Source: Pomphorhynchus laevis
Lineage: Eukaryota > Acanthocephala > Palaeacanthocephala > Echinorhynchida > Pomphorhynchidae
NCBI GenBank assembly: GCA_012934845.2
Contig: WNNJ02003009.1
Coordinates: forward strand, 62,001-126,000
Length of the DNA stretch: 64,000 bases
Direction of reading: 5' to 3'
Each line of letters begins with the position of its first letter. Positions within the stretch are counted from its first letter, which is position 1. The notes beneath the pieces are model-generated. The model did no database searches. It was not told where the DNA came from and worked only from the letters and a program-made list of their open reading frames with translations. The translations under genes and the position numbers were made by a program. Below, one piece after another: positions 32,599 through 43,584 of this stretch.

Positions 32599-35060
32599 AT
32601 GGTGAGTAAACCCGAGCCTTTTTCACTGAATATCCTTCAGTGGAACTCGGGAGGTGCTTCCGCCCTTAGACTTCTATCTGGTAAAGATGCAGATGTTATA
32701 GTCCTTCAGGAGACGAGGTCTATCCGTCTCCCCCAGGACATTACTCGATTTATCCCAAAGCATATTTGTTCCCACTATACTCAGTACATAACCCCACCTC
32801 ACTCCTCTTCATCTCAAGGACTCTTGACCTTAGTTAAGTGCTCCTTAAGGTCCTCCCTCCTATTAAACTACTCATGTCCAGCCCTTTCTTGTTTAGTAGT
32901 TTCACTCAGTAAGAACGGTAAACGCATAAGTCTAGCCAATGTATACATCTGTCCCGGGGAAATTCACAAGAACCGTGACCTCCTGGATAGTATTATTGAC
33001 AGCGGTTATGACATGTTACTTGGAGATTTCAACGACAGAACTGGTCGTTGGATCAATGCAGCACTTCACAGAACTAGGAACGGTTCTCTTATTCACAAAC
33101 CCCCGTCACCTACCTTTCATTGCACATCAACAAATTCTATCCTCGACATTTTACTGCTTCACTCGAGGTGGTTGTTAAAACCCTTCTGCACGTAGCAGTC
33201 GCACTAGCAATTGTCCACCTCTCATGACCTAATTCGTTGGAGGATTGAGGAAGATACGTTGCTTCGAAGGAGGTTTCACTTTGATCCGATCAGAGTGGCC
33301 CTCTTTCAAGCGGCTATCCAACTATTTCCCTTAATAGGAAATGAGAGTTTGACCAAATTTAATACCTACCTCTTTTCGCAAGCTACCGCGATTCTATCGA
33401 CTACCTATAAAGGTCGTATATACAATCCCACTCCGACGAAACTCAAGGTCCTAGCAAAATTACTGAACCTCCCTAATCTCTCTGCTTCCGCCAAACAGGC
33501 CCTCTTGAATGAATACTGGAGCACTAGATACAGGTTCCAGCTGAGTAGGGATAGGACGAGTATCGCTCGCCTTAATCCTTCTCAGTCTTCCTTTTGGAAG
33601 ATTTTCAAGAAGGAGAAGTTTGTTTGCTGGAAGGATAGAGCATTGGGTTGGATAGGGAATGTAGGCCTTGATAAAGTTTTGGAGGAGTCACTAGCCCTAC
33701 ATAACTATGGAGCCACTCTATCACCTCAACCAATCCCGCCTTGGTGTAACTTCAGGAGTAGGGATCTATCTGTTACGGATATCTTCAACTCTTGGGGTCA
33801 ACTCCCGGACACCTCCAAATCCGTCGCTCCACTTTCTTCTCAGATCTGTCAGCTTTTGACAGCTGATCAGAGAAGAGAGTTGGCCGTCACAATGCTTTTA
33901 GCCTCCCCATCCGATGTAGCAGGCATCAATATTAGTAAGCGTGTTTTTATTCCTAAGAAAAAATCCTGCTCATGCCCTAAAGATCTGCGACCTATTTCGA
34001 TTCAAAATGCCCTCGTATCGATTTACGAAAAAGCGCTTGCGCGTAAAATTTGCGACCATTTAAGTAGGCGTAATTTGATCCCTCCAGGTTTTCATGGATT
34101 CGTCAAAGGTCGCTCGGTCCATTCAGCAGTAGGTGAGGTTGAGCAGTTTTGTTTGGAGAATAGCCATTGCCTAGTTGTTGCTATTTTCCTTGACTTTTCT
34201 TCTACATTTGACCGCATCTCTATTACTTTTGTGATCTCTTCTCTCAGGTCCCTCGTGTTGCCTGCGAGAATTGTAAACAGGATGGAGATCCTGCTGTACA
34301 CCAAGCGGTTTTATTATGAAGACGACCCTGATGCGCGTCAGTTCTACCCTATTACGGGTGCGCCTAAAGGTTTACCTCTTTCTCCTATCTTATATCTTGC
34401 TGCCTCCATTAATCTATTAAAAATATTTAAACGCGAACAACGTCTTGTGGTGTATGCTGATGACACCACAGTCCTGTACTCTGGACATAGGTGCAAAGAC
34501 GTAGTTTCTGACATCAGCCGCTTCTTTTTAAGATTAAAAGACCAGTTACCCGTATCCAATCTTATTTTAAACTCTGCCAAATCGCAGGCGGTTGTCTTTC
34601 ATGGCACCACTGCAACAAAGAAAAAACTTAAGAGATTAGCACTCTCTGCACTCTCCTCCATATTTGCCTCTGAACCACTCCCCACCTTCTCAAGTCGAGT
34701 AAAATACCTGGGGTTCACCGTTACGGTGAACTGGTCGGCGAAAGCTGACCTGGATAGACTTAAACGTATCCTGAAGAAAGCTAGGTGGGCTCTGAAACGG
34801 GCTCAGCATCTGTCATTGAAAGGGAAAACCCAGGTGCGCCTTTAGGGTACCTGGGCTATCTCGGGACTAGTCTTCTTCTCAAGAGGACGTACCCCAGATC
34901 AAAGGCTCAGGTTTCTTAAGCTCCTCATCTCTCGTTTACGCAGCATAGTCCGCGCCAATTGGATTATTCGGGGGGGGGGGTGAAAGACCCCGGGTGGTTT
35001 AGTCGGAAGGCGGCGTGTTGTATCAATTGGGGGGCTCAGATCCCCGTGGATTTGATGGCA
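32599..35060 (+). pseudogene. LINE-G copy 2 ORF2 (endonuclease and RT)
   Basis: The endonuclease is at 32599-33195 (LQWNSGGASALRLLSG, VIVLQETRS, LLGDFNDRTGRW) and continues after two TAG codons at 33193-33207. The frame 33211-34845 includes STSHDLIRW and the RT: CPKDLRPISIQNALVSIYEK, VAIFLDFSSTFDRIS, GAPKGLPLSPILYLA and the intact catalytic box VVYADDTTVL. A further in-frame TAG at 34843 and a long G run near 34971-34980 interrupt the C-terminus, which otherwise reads WFSRKAACCINWGAQIPVDL to the stop near 35060. Dead, but with an intact RT palm. Confidence 0.85.
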
Positions 35061-35190
35061 TGAAGAAAGGGAAGACAGAAGAAAGAAATGAACTATGGTT
35101 GCTGTATTTAACTGTCACTCTTAACTGACTGTTTTTACTCTTTTCTCTCATTTATGTTTTTGATTTAAATAAATCTTTATTATTATTGTT

Positions 35191-35519
35191 AAATCTTAAA
35201 CGTCTTTTGATTTTTCGCTTGTCGATACACGGTTAATATTTTTTATAAATAATAATTTATTATTCATTTGATACATAATTTATCATTCCTTTATTATTAA
35301 GTAAATGGCCTTTTTAGAAAACACTAAAGAGGCTTCTTGAGTGTTTTCTACAGAGACCAATCGCATTTGCGGAAATTCCAAAACAATACTATTTTTCTTA
35401 TGTTTCTCGGACAAAGAGCTAACTAATAATAATTAATTGATGATTAGTGATTATTAATTAATAGGAATAATTTAATTTTTTTATTATTATAATAAACAAA
35501 AGATTTTGTTTTACCGAAA
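35191..35519. other. AT-rich spacer
   Basis: No gene seen. It contains GAAAACACTAAAGAGGCTTC, closing as a 9-bp hairpin with AGTGTTTTC at 35318-35350; the first half recurs at 28203. A simple (TAAT)n-like stretch precedes the next gene. Confidence 0.4.
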
Positions 35520-35701
35520 ATGAGTACTGGAAGATTCCTATTTGTTACTATTCTGGTTGTAATACTGCTCGCTCGGTTAAACGCAGTGGCTTACCACGGG
35601 ATGAGCGTGGACTTCGCAAACTAGCAGATATTGACCAAATCCTCCTGCTGTTGAAAAGACTAATGGAACAAATGAACTGTTTTCAATTCTTCGCACTCTG
35701 A
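35520..35701 (+). CDS. Candidate small secreted peptide, two exons with a 20-nt intron
   Basis: The ATG at 35520 opens a short frame whose first 22 residues look like a signal peptide (MSTGRFLFVTILVVILLARL, then NA). Unspliced it stops after 34 aa (35624). If a 20-nt GT..AG segment (35586-35605) is removed, the frame continues RGLRKLADIDQILLLLKRLM and ends FFAL at the TGA 35699-35701, 53 aa in all. The mature part would be a basic, amphipathic helix. The tiny intron fits the 17-26 nt introns of other genes here, but a chance coincidence is possible. No family is recognised. Confidence 0.35.
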
Positions 35702-35781
35702 CTGTACTTCGATTTTTTCCGGTTTTCGTTGTACTCGAAGGCCGATTCAGGTGCACGAGTAATGTTTAATTGAGTTTGTGT

Positions 35782-38400
35782 TTAAAATACATTAACGTCG
35801 TAGAACGTTCGCTCGAATCGAGAACCGTAAACACCAGAGCATACTATATCTAGACGTGCACATTGATTGTTCGTTGTCGCTGAGTTTTCAAAGATACTAT
35901 TATCGGGAACATTCATTAACTCCGGTTCAATTCCGACATTGTGGCCAACTAAGCTCCGAGCACTTGCTATTGTATCCCGGACTGCATTATGTCGGATGAT
36001 CGGTAGTGCTCCATAATTGCATGATAGTGCGTGCGCTAAGGTTATATTCGACCCGCAGTAACACAATCGCTTATCGAGACCTTGATCCGTTACCATATCG
36101 TGCGTTGATTGCATCGGTGAATTCATTGATGGATAGATAAAATTTCTCGTGTTTTAGCGGTAAGGAACTTAGCAACGATGGGGCACCAAGATGTGCCGCA
36201 TGTTTGATGGTGTTTTGTAGGGAGGGAGCTAGGTCGGTTAGTATTTTTGATACACGATCTAGATGTGCTTGATTTCGGAATCGCGTAATTTCATGAAGTA
36301 CTGTGTTTTGCTTTTTGCGTAGACTATCACCTAAAGAGTCTCCATCATAAGTCGATAGAAGCATTCTTGATGATGTTTTCTCAATATGAGCGGTAAATAA
36401 TGGGTTGGCGATCCCTATTCCTCTTAGCTTGAAAGGGGAGCAGAGTATATTCGATATTCCATTGGTTAGCTTAAATGTAGCAAATTTAGGGAGCAAGTTG
36501 GATTTTATGATATCTTCTAATTCATTCCATACCTTTTCAGTAATGTTGCATGAACGCATTATGTGAATCCACTTCGACTGAATTGAATTGACCATTCCTG
36601 AATATGCAACGTGCGGATCATTTTTAGCTACTACGCACGATCTATTGATTAGTGCTTTCCAGCCGGCAAGCAAATCGTAGATTGATTGCTCTTCATAATA
36701 ATCAAAACCAATCGGTGAACCAAGGACGTTTATTCGAGTCGTTGTTGTATTGATGTTTGTGTCGGGCAGTTGATCATTATTTATAGGTAGATGCGATAAT
36801 ATGTTTGATTTTTTTGCGTTTATAAAGTAGCCATACATCGGGCCGTCTGCATGCAGAATATTCCACACTTTCTTTAACATATCAAGCGGTCCAACAAAGT
36901 TGGCATCGTCGGCGTACCATATTTGTACAACAGAAGGGACATGTCGCTATTTTGTGTCGATCAACGGAAGTGAAATCATAGCGAAACCTGCCATGGCAAA
37001 AGGGTCACCTTGTGTGAAACCTTCTGATGACAAGATACCTTTTTCACCGATTGTAAGTACAGCCGGGTTAGAGTACATATTTTGGAGTGCACATGACAGG
37101 GCAGGACATACAAAATTTATATTGTGTAGTGCAACTGCACGGTTTGTTAGGTTGAAAGCGTCCCTTGCATCAATAGTCATTAGACAATTTTCGGTTGATA
37201 GGTTAAGTTCTTTTTTGAGATTCGCGATAGCAAGTTCAAGTCTACCTCTTTGTGAAGCTCCCAATTGTGCAGTTCCTGCGACATCCTGTATATCATTGCG
37301 AGCGATGATTAGAATCGCTTTGCTTATTATCCGCCTGAAGGTGTTGCATATTCCGATAGGGCGGATACCACCAGATTTCTTCTTCAAAGCAACTAGACGA
37401 CAAACGGTGAAAGGATCGAGCGAGCCCGATGGTACTTTTTCAGTAGCAAGGAAAATTGCAAATTTGGCAATGACCTTGGCAAGTAAATTTGATTGCTGTC
37501 CAAAATCGGTTAACATTTGAAACCATGCTCGAGAATCAAGCCCAGATGGTCCCGCCGATCCATTTATTCGCCTGCTTGATTTGATAATGGCGGCCTCGTC
37601 TATTGCATAGAAACGACAATGATGATGAGGTTTTGAATTCGGCAGCGGAGCTGATAAAAGAATATCAGGAGAAGCTGTTGATGCGTCAGGGTGTAAATCT
37701 TTAAGTAGAGATAAAACAGATATATCATTTATTATGTGATCAGGACGGAGGACACCTGAGTCATATTTGTCTTCTAATATCGAAGAACCGGCTTTGATAC
37801 GGTCCTTGGTGACAAGACTTTGATATTGTGTGATCCAATTCAATGACTTCGAGGGACGACGCAATGATATACTAGTTTGAAGATATTGGGCTTCTTCGAA
37901 CAATGAGTCATAATCTTTTATTTTTCAGCTTGTTAGGCTGTGTTCCAAAGTTTTGCGGATTAAAGCGTTTTTTCTTGAGGGTATACGCTGCAATAAACAT
38001 TGCGAGAAGACTGTAGCGGTTTGTAGCATATGTATTGTACTGTTGACGTCTTCAGCAGCCTTCAGGTAAAAAGAACTCATAATTCCAACAATCTCATTAC
38101 TGGCATTACAACGAGGTAGGTCAATCAAGTTAGGTTTCCAGTGAATGACAATGTTGTGAAGTTCGTAGATTGTTTTCGGGCTATCAGGTTTCAGATTTTC
38201 GGGTGAATTTCGGTCTCTCTGACCTTCAGTATCTGCCGCGTAAAGAAACAGTGCGGTTTGAACAATCTTGTCTCCGACATTTGTAACACTTCAATCCTGC
38301 TCGAGCACATCTACATCCTTTACATCGTGCTGCCTGACCATTACAAGTGCAGCATAGAGGGCTACCTGTAGGCTTACCGCGAACCATTGATCGGCTGTTG
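35782..38400 (-). mobile_element. Unclassified retroelement: Cys-cluster, RT and C-terminal nuclease-like protein
   Basis: On the minus strand, one long protein in a few pieces. The N-terminal Cys cluster at about 38390-38240 has the pattern CxxCNGxxAxCKxCxCxxxG, then CxxC. A helical region follows (38128-37925). The RT (37903-36850) shows RPIGICNTFRRIISKAIL, MTIDARDAFNLTNRAVAL, EGFTQGDPFAMAGFAM and IWYADDANF. A long thumb/linker follows to 36071. The C-terminus (36126-35782) has RLCYCGSNITLAHALSC, RHNAVRD, EPEL and ARLDIV..FYDVNVF. The last part looks like a zinc-binding plus PD-(D/E)XK-type nuclease. It is broken in about three or four places. I associate this architecture, from memory, with unclassified RT proteins in cnidarian and other invertebrate genomes; the class is unsettled. 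Confidence 0.7.
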
Positions 38401-38829
38401 TATAATTTCGTTGTTAGGATTTGTATGTTTTTATATATTCGATTGTATTTATATTATATATTGTAATCACTTAATCGATTCTTATAGCTTCGCTGTACCG
38501 GTGTTCCTTGTATCGGTGTTCTTTGCTGTACCGGTGTTTGTAAGTAGCTTTAATTGTATATTGTAATTAGTGTAATTAGCTCCAATCGATTTGTATGTAT
38601 AATAGATTGTATTTACTTTAGATTTCAAACCTTTTTAAGATGATAATTGAGATTGTATTTACTTTAGATTTCAAACTTTTTTTAAGGTGATAATTGAAAG
38701 GAATAATTTAATTATAATTATTAATAATAATTATTATTAATAATTATAATTTATAATTCATTTGAGCCGTCACTCCTACCAGTGTCATATTTGATGCAAT
38801 ATGATAACATCAGTACAACCACAGAGAGG
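38401..38829. other. AT-rich spacer between two copies of the unclassified RT family
   Basis: No gene seen. Imperfect direct repeats (TTGTATTTACTTTAGATTTC at 38608 and 38652; TGTACCGGTGTT at 38494 and 38530) and a palindromic AATTATTA tract at about 38700-38760. Confidence 0.4.
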
Positions 38830-39235
38830 TCGTTTCGACTAGACATAGCATGCCATAATCTATTCGGAACCGATGGAGCGGTCCATCATGGACGTTTGTG
38901 TTTATAACCAGCTTGCCTTATCGTATCCCCAACGGATGACCGATTCGCACAATTATCATGAGAATAGAAAACGAGTCAAATATGCTGAACGAGTGGCAAA
39001 AATCGAGTGCTCCGGATTTCACCCTCTCACGTTTTCTGAGCTAGGAAACATAGGTCCTAATACAGACAAAGTATTACGTCAGATCGCACGTTAACAGGCG
39101 TTAAACACAATTCACTATCATGAATGCATCACTTACCTTAGAAGCAACATCTCATTCATCCTCGCAAAATGTGTGTCGTTGGCGATCCGACGAGCATCCA
39201 TAAGAAACCTCAACAGTCAAGCGAATCCATTCAGT
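38830..39235 (+). pseudogene. C-terminal fragment of a second copy of the unclassified RT family
   Basis: On the plus strand, across frames: FRLDIACHNLFGTDGAVHH (equivalent to ARLDIVCSGVYG of the neighbouring copy), then YNQLALSYPQRMTDSHNYHE, RVKYAERVAKIECSGFHPLT and FSELGNIGPN (38890-39094), then YLRSNISFILAKCVSLAIRR (about 39133-39195). The last pieces extend beyond the point where the minus-strand copy ends, so they show what the complete C-terminus looks like. Orientation is opposite to 35782-38400. It is decayed. Confidence 0.55.
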
Positions 39236-40003
39236 GATTCGGCAAACTAATGTAAATGTTATGCAACAACTCGGTTAAGGCCTATTTAAAGGAACCTATA
39301 CATTTATAATAATTATTAATAATTGATAATTAGAGGTAATAGTGATATTTAATTTTAAAGTGGATGTATATCCACAATAGCTACTTTAATAAACATGAAC
39401 TATATGTAATATTAAGTATATTACATAAATGTAATATATGTAATAATAATCTCTTACATATATTTCTATTATATGTGTTAAAATCTTTTATAACAATAAT
39501 TCATTATTTATAATTATTTCTTATTATTTAAGTATCTTAATTTAATTATTTATTATTTATTTAGCATTATTTTTAATATATAAATAATATAAATACTTAG
39601 ACTCGGTTAGCTGATCTTATTACAAACGTATTATAAAATAATATTATATATAATATAAATATAAATATTATATAATAACATTAATGCTATATTGTTACAT
39701 TCAAATAATATTAATATATCCTATGTAATATCTCAATATTTATTAATAGTATAATAATATGTATAAATGGTATATTATAATATATAATATATAGAGCTCT
39801 ATATAAAAGCTCTATAGAGAATATATATAGCTTTTATCCTAGGATATTTTAACTACAAAATATCCTATTTTGTCATTTAATTTTCATTAAAATTCTATTA
39901 GCGCAGTATAAAGTTTCACATTAATTTTTTGGTTTTTGCCCTCTTATTGTAGATATTTTTTGTCAATTCATTACGACAAGCAAACCCGTTTGTATTGACG
40001 ATC
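39236..40003. other. Very AT-rich intergenic sequence
   Basis: Dense TATA/TTAATA low-complexity sequence (39300-39900), including the GAGCTCTATATAAAAGCTCT inverted repeat at about 39791-39812. A Penelope-type end motif (GACTCGGTTAGCTGATCTTATT) is at 39600. No gene seen. Confidence 0.5.
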
Positions 40004-40298
40004 ATGGATATATTGCTGAGTCATGTTCGAAATAGGTACGATTTGTTTTCTTGTATTGTATTTTATTGTTTGTTGATTGTTTTGCTTTAATATTTAATAA
40101 ATTATGATAATATTATAATATTTACTAACTTCTACAGTCCTTCACCTGCTTACTGACATGCAACTATTTGTGTTTCAAATACTTTTTCCACTTATAATTA
40201 AATATGGTATAATTAAAATAAGTTTTTCTTTCTATATTTTGATAAGAACGAATGCAGACAATGGAGAATTCGTATATAGAGGAATCTCTACTTAATTT
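40004..40298 (+). CDS. Possible start of a host gene, small exons
   Basis: An ATG at 40004 opens MDILLSHVRN and reaches AATAG|GTACG at 40035/40036. Further exon-like pieces are 40138-40206 (after TTCTACAG; LHLLTDMQLFVFQILFPLII) and 40247-40298 (ERMQTMENSYIEESLLNL when joined at phase 1). The last is followed by a 26-nt GT..AG segment (40299-40324). The phase between the first two pieces does not match with the obvious sites, so this model is tentative. Confidence 0.3.
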
Positions 40299-40324
40299 GT
40301 AGATATTTGTTTTGGTATTTCAAG

Positions 40325-41170
40325 ATCGTATTTTGTAAATTTTAATGTATAATAAATATCGATAATGAGTCATACCTAATAACTGAACAGTTTGCTTATT
40401 TGATACATTCTATGTTGTCAATTTAGACATTCTAATGATCAAATACTATTGAAATGCAACGAATGAAGTTATTCTACAATTAATACATGCATTCAAGGTG
40501 TTTGATTGATTTAGAAAATAATTGAAAATGTCATATTTTGAATTTTTTATGAATGATAGAGCTAATCAATTTCATAGTTTCGAGTTCTCACAAAAATTAA
40601 ACATTTACTTGTATACATTTAATTTAGCAGATATAAGTTATTTCGTTATTAATTGTAACTTAGTTTTTAAGATAATTGAAAGATATATTTATTAGAAGAT
40701 ACTTTGCACCAGCTAATAAAACCACAATTTTGAAATATCACAACAAATGATAAAACTTAGACTTTCTCCTATATATTCACTTTGTTTACATTCTTCCATA
40801 TCATAATGAATTGAATGACAAAACAATCACAAGATATTCAAAATGCATTGCTTTATCAATTACATAATTATTACAATTTATCCATTAAAAGTAAAATAAA
40901 AACAATTTGTTTTTCATTGTATGCAACATAAACAGGAATAACAAATATATAATAAATTTTTAAAAATATTGTAAACTCGTTGTACATTACTTGATGCACA
41001 AAGTTGTAACTTGAATTATATCATTTAATATAAATAATTATTTTACATTTAATATAATTATACTTTTAAAACGTTATTATATCAATATCGTTGTTAAAAC
41101 ATTAATTAATCGATGTTTAAAATAATAACTTGAAATAAATTCTATTTTTCAAACAAATCAATTTTTAAAC
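40325..41170. other. AT-rich, no gene seen
   Basis: Apart from short open stretches that might be exons of the model at 40004 (for example after AACTGAACAG at 40390), only A/T-rich sequence is visible. Confidence 0.35.
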
Positions 41171-41172
41171 CT

Positions 41173-41530
41173 AAAATAAGAAACAATCCGAGTCAAATGA
41201 TATTAACCGGTATAAGTCCAGACAAGTGGAATTAATAAATTCTATTAAGATATATGATTATTTAAATTATTTATTATTATTTGAATTTGATTTATAATTA
41301 TTTAAATTTGAAATAAGAAACAATTCTAGTCAAATGATATTAACCAGTATAATTCCAGACCTGTGGAATTAATAAATCTATTAAGAGAGATTCGTGATTA
41401 TTTAAATTATTTATTATTATTTGAATTTGATATTTAATTATTTAAATTAGAAATAAGAAATAATCGTAATCAAATTAACCGATATAATTCCAGACCAGTA
41501 GTTAATAAATTCGATTAAGAGCGATATTTA
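41173..41530. repeat. Tandem repeat, three units of about 140 bp
   Basis: Each unit has GAAATAAGAAACAAT..., GTCAAATGATATTAACC, GTATAATTCCAGACC..GTGG, AATTAATAAATTCTATTAAGA and TTATTTAAATTATTTATTA. Units start at about 41173, 41312 and 41450. The third is shorter and more diverged. Confidence 0.75.
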
Positions 41531-41608
41531 AATCTAGCAATCTTCTGAAAATTTATTTTGCATATTTTTTCCGGTATATCATAAACACCAAATATCTAGG
41601 TCATACAG

Positions 41609-42085
41609 GTTCAATTAGCTATTTTTAGATTTACATCTCCAATTTCCGCTCAAGTAATTTCCGACGTATCGGATGCATTTTTGTCAATATCATCTAATAT
41701 CGACAAAGAAGCTCGTGAGTTTTTTAGTTCATTGTTATGGTTTTCTTATTCAATTTTTTCTTCAGCTAATATCGAGAAATGTGAATTCTTCTTTAAACTT
41801 ATCGACATTTATACGCGAAACATGCCGGTCGTTTTTCTTAATAACGACTATAGTGTGTTTGAAACTCGACGTAATTTCTATCTTTTTTAGTAATTGATCT
41901 AAAATATTTCCCTTTAGAATTCGCTTACCGCATCCTTGATTTTCTTTTTAATCTGGCAATTACTTCCCCTAAGGATATTACTGATAAATGCATTAAAAGT
42001 GTGCAATCAATCATTCGATTGTTCTATGCCAATCCAAAATCCGATTTCGATCTGATTGGCTTGAGGTTTTGCAACGGACTTAAAA
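41609..42085 (+). CDS. Host gene fragment, two exons with an intron of 20 or 47 nt
   Basis: Exon 1 (41609 or 41629 to 41870) follows acceptor-like CATACAG or ATTTTTAG and encodes a helical, Ser/Phe-rich stretch (SDVSDAFLSISSNIDKEARE, FFKLIDIYTRNMPVVFLNND). Exon 2 begins at 41891 or 41918, because both AG sites keep the frame open, and encodes FAYRILDFLFNLAITSPKDI and SVQSIIRLFYANPKSDFDLI. It ends at 42085 before GTAAGATT at phase 1. The alternating hydrophobic pattern suggests an alpha-helical repeat protein. Neither end of the gene is identified. The protein is not recognised. Confidence 0.6.
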
Positions 42086-42780
42086 GTAAGATTTTGTTTA
42101 TTAATATTGAAAAAAGCGAAATACTAATCAAGAATGTATTAATTTAGTTTTAATAAAATTAGGGAGATAAAATAAATACACGTATTTTTCTTAAAAGTGT
42201 TGAGCCTGTGCTCCACTGAAATACTGGAAACGAATGTATTCTTTCCTTTTGATTTCATTCAAATCATTTGAATGAAAGTTCGAAACTTTTACATCTTACT
42301 TTTCTAGGTTAGCAATTAAATAAACCAATAATTTAGATAATCAATACTTTCCTAAGACTCTTCAATTTTCATTTTACTAAAAACAATATAAATGTAATAT
42401 AATTATTACAATGTAATATAAATTTCTTTATATTACTTTTGGTAGGGGATCGTATTCGAACAATCTATTAGAAACCTACCCTATGTGCGTGATCCGATAT
42501 TCGGATCACTGTTTTTCATGGTGCTACTTTCAATTAATGTTTTTACATATTGTGGCACGATATTATCCTCACAGGTATTGTTCCTATTTTCGATACAAAA
42601 TTGCGCTACTAATTAGTTTATATTGGTGTCATCAGCTGCTTACCCGGACCTACATTTCACATTTCGACCCTTATTATCTGCTTTCTCCGTACATTGATGC
42701 TGATCGGATTTAAACTCAGGACGTCTGTATCGCTATTCAACACTACATCCACTATGAAACTTTCTGGTGTTTATGCCTCC
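42086..42780. other. Spacer with a short perfect palindrome
   Basis: No supported gene. A 9-bp inverted repeat with a 3-base loop (GTGATCCGA TAT TCGGATCAC) lies at 42489-42509. A 76-aa plus-strand frame over 42483-42713 has no domain and is probably incidental. Confidence 0.4.
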
Positions 42781-42789
42781 TTGTGAGGA

Positions 42790-43580
42790 AAACATAGCGA
42801 TTTACTTGTGAGTACAAGTAAATCGAGTACACCATTTATTTACGAGTACACCATTGGTGTCCCAGCGCAGGTGTAACAACAAATTATATTTATATATTTG
42901 TGTGATTGACAGTGTCCCTGTTATACAGCATTTCTATTAAAAGGAATTTAGTGCCTGATGCATGGTTAAACGGCAATACGCACTGTCATGCACAGTGCTT
43001 ATGCTAAATTTCCTCTGATTATTCAGATTAAGGGTAGTTCTGTTTTTCGAGCTTTTAACTCTGTTTAAGCGTTTGTTAAGGTGCCTATGGATGATTATTA
43101 AAATCACGGTACTGATGAGATCAGTTAGAGCGAAACGCGTATACCGTTGTTGAAGTTTATCGTCACACATAGGATGACTGGGCATACGTAGCGACTTTGA
43201 ATATTGCGAGAATAATTCGGTCCTATATTTTGGAATGATTAATATATATATAAAATGCTGCCTGGTGTTTTTCTGACTCTTCATGCTGAAAACATAGTGA
43301 TTTATTTATGAGTACACCATTGTGTGTCCCAGGGCAGGTATAACAACAAATTATATTATATATATTTGTACACTTTAAAGTGTCCCTGTAAAACAGCATT
43401 TCTATTAAAATGAATTTAGTGCCTGATGAATAGTTAAACTGCAATGCGCAATACCATGCACAGAGCTTATGCTAAATTTCCTCTGATGATTCAGATTTAG
43501 GGTAGATTTTTTGAGCTTTATACACTATTAAAGCGTGTGTTAAGGTGCCTATGGATGATTATTGAAGTCATGGTAATTTC
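42790..43580. repeat. Direct repeat, two units of about 310 bp
   Basis: Units at about 42790-43100 and 43270-43580 share GAAAACATAG.GATTTA, GAGTACACCATTG.TGTCCCAG, GGTATAACAACAAATTATAT, AGTGTCCCTGT..ACAGCATTTC, GTGCCTGATG, and CTTATGCTAAATTTCCTCTG, ending CGTGTGTTAAGGTGCCTATGG or similar. No coding potential. Confidence 0.75.
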
Positions 43581-43584
43581 AACC

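Larger units (their letters stand above)
31312..35190 (+). mobile_element. LINE-G copy 2 (I/Jockey-like LINE), nearly full length
   Basis: Same family and orientation as 23230-25968, but extending through RT to a 3' UTR that ends in AATAAATCTTTATTATTATTG (about 35169-35189). ORF1 and ORF2 have several stops and at least one indel. No RNase H-like region is seen after the RT. The two copies differ at many silent and replacement sites, so neither is a recent duplicate of the other. Confidence 0.85.

Noticed and set aside
34980-35055. tRNA-like stretch with apparent A box (TGGTTTAGTCGG) and weak B box
   Set aside because: It reads in frame as the C-terminal codons of LINE-G ORF2 (WFSRKAACCINWGAQIPVDL) and does not fold as a cloverleaf; the B box has two mismatches.
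42483-42713. 76-aa plus-strand ORF
   Set aside because: No splice context and no domain; it begins in a palindrome and lies in repeat-rich sequence.
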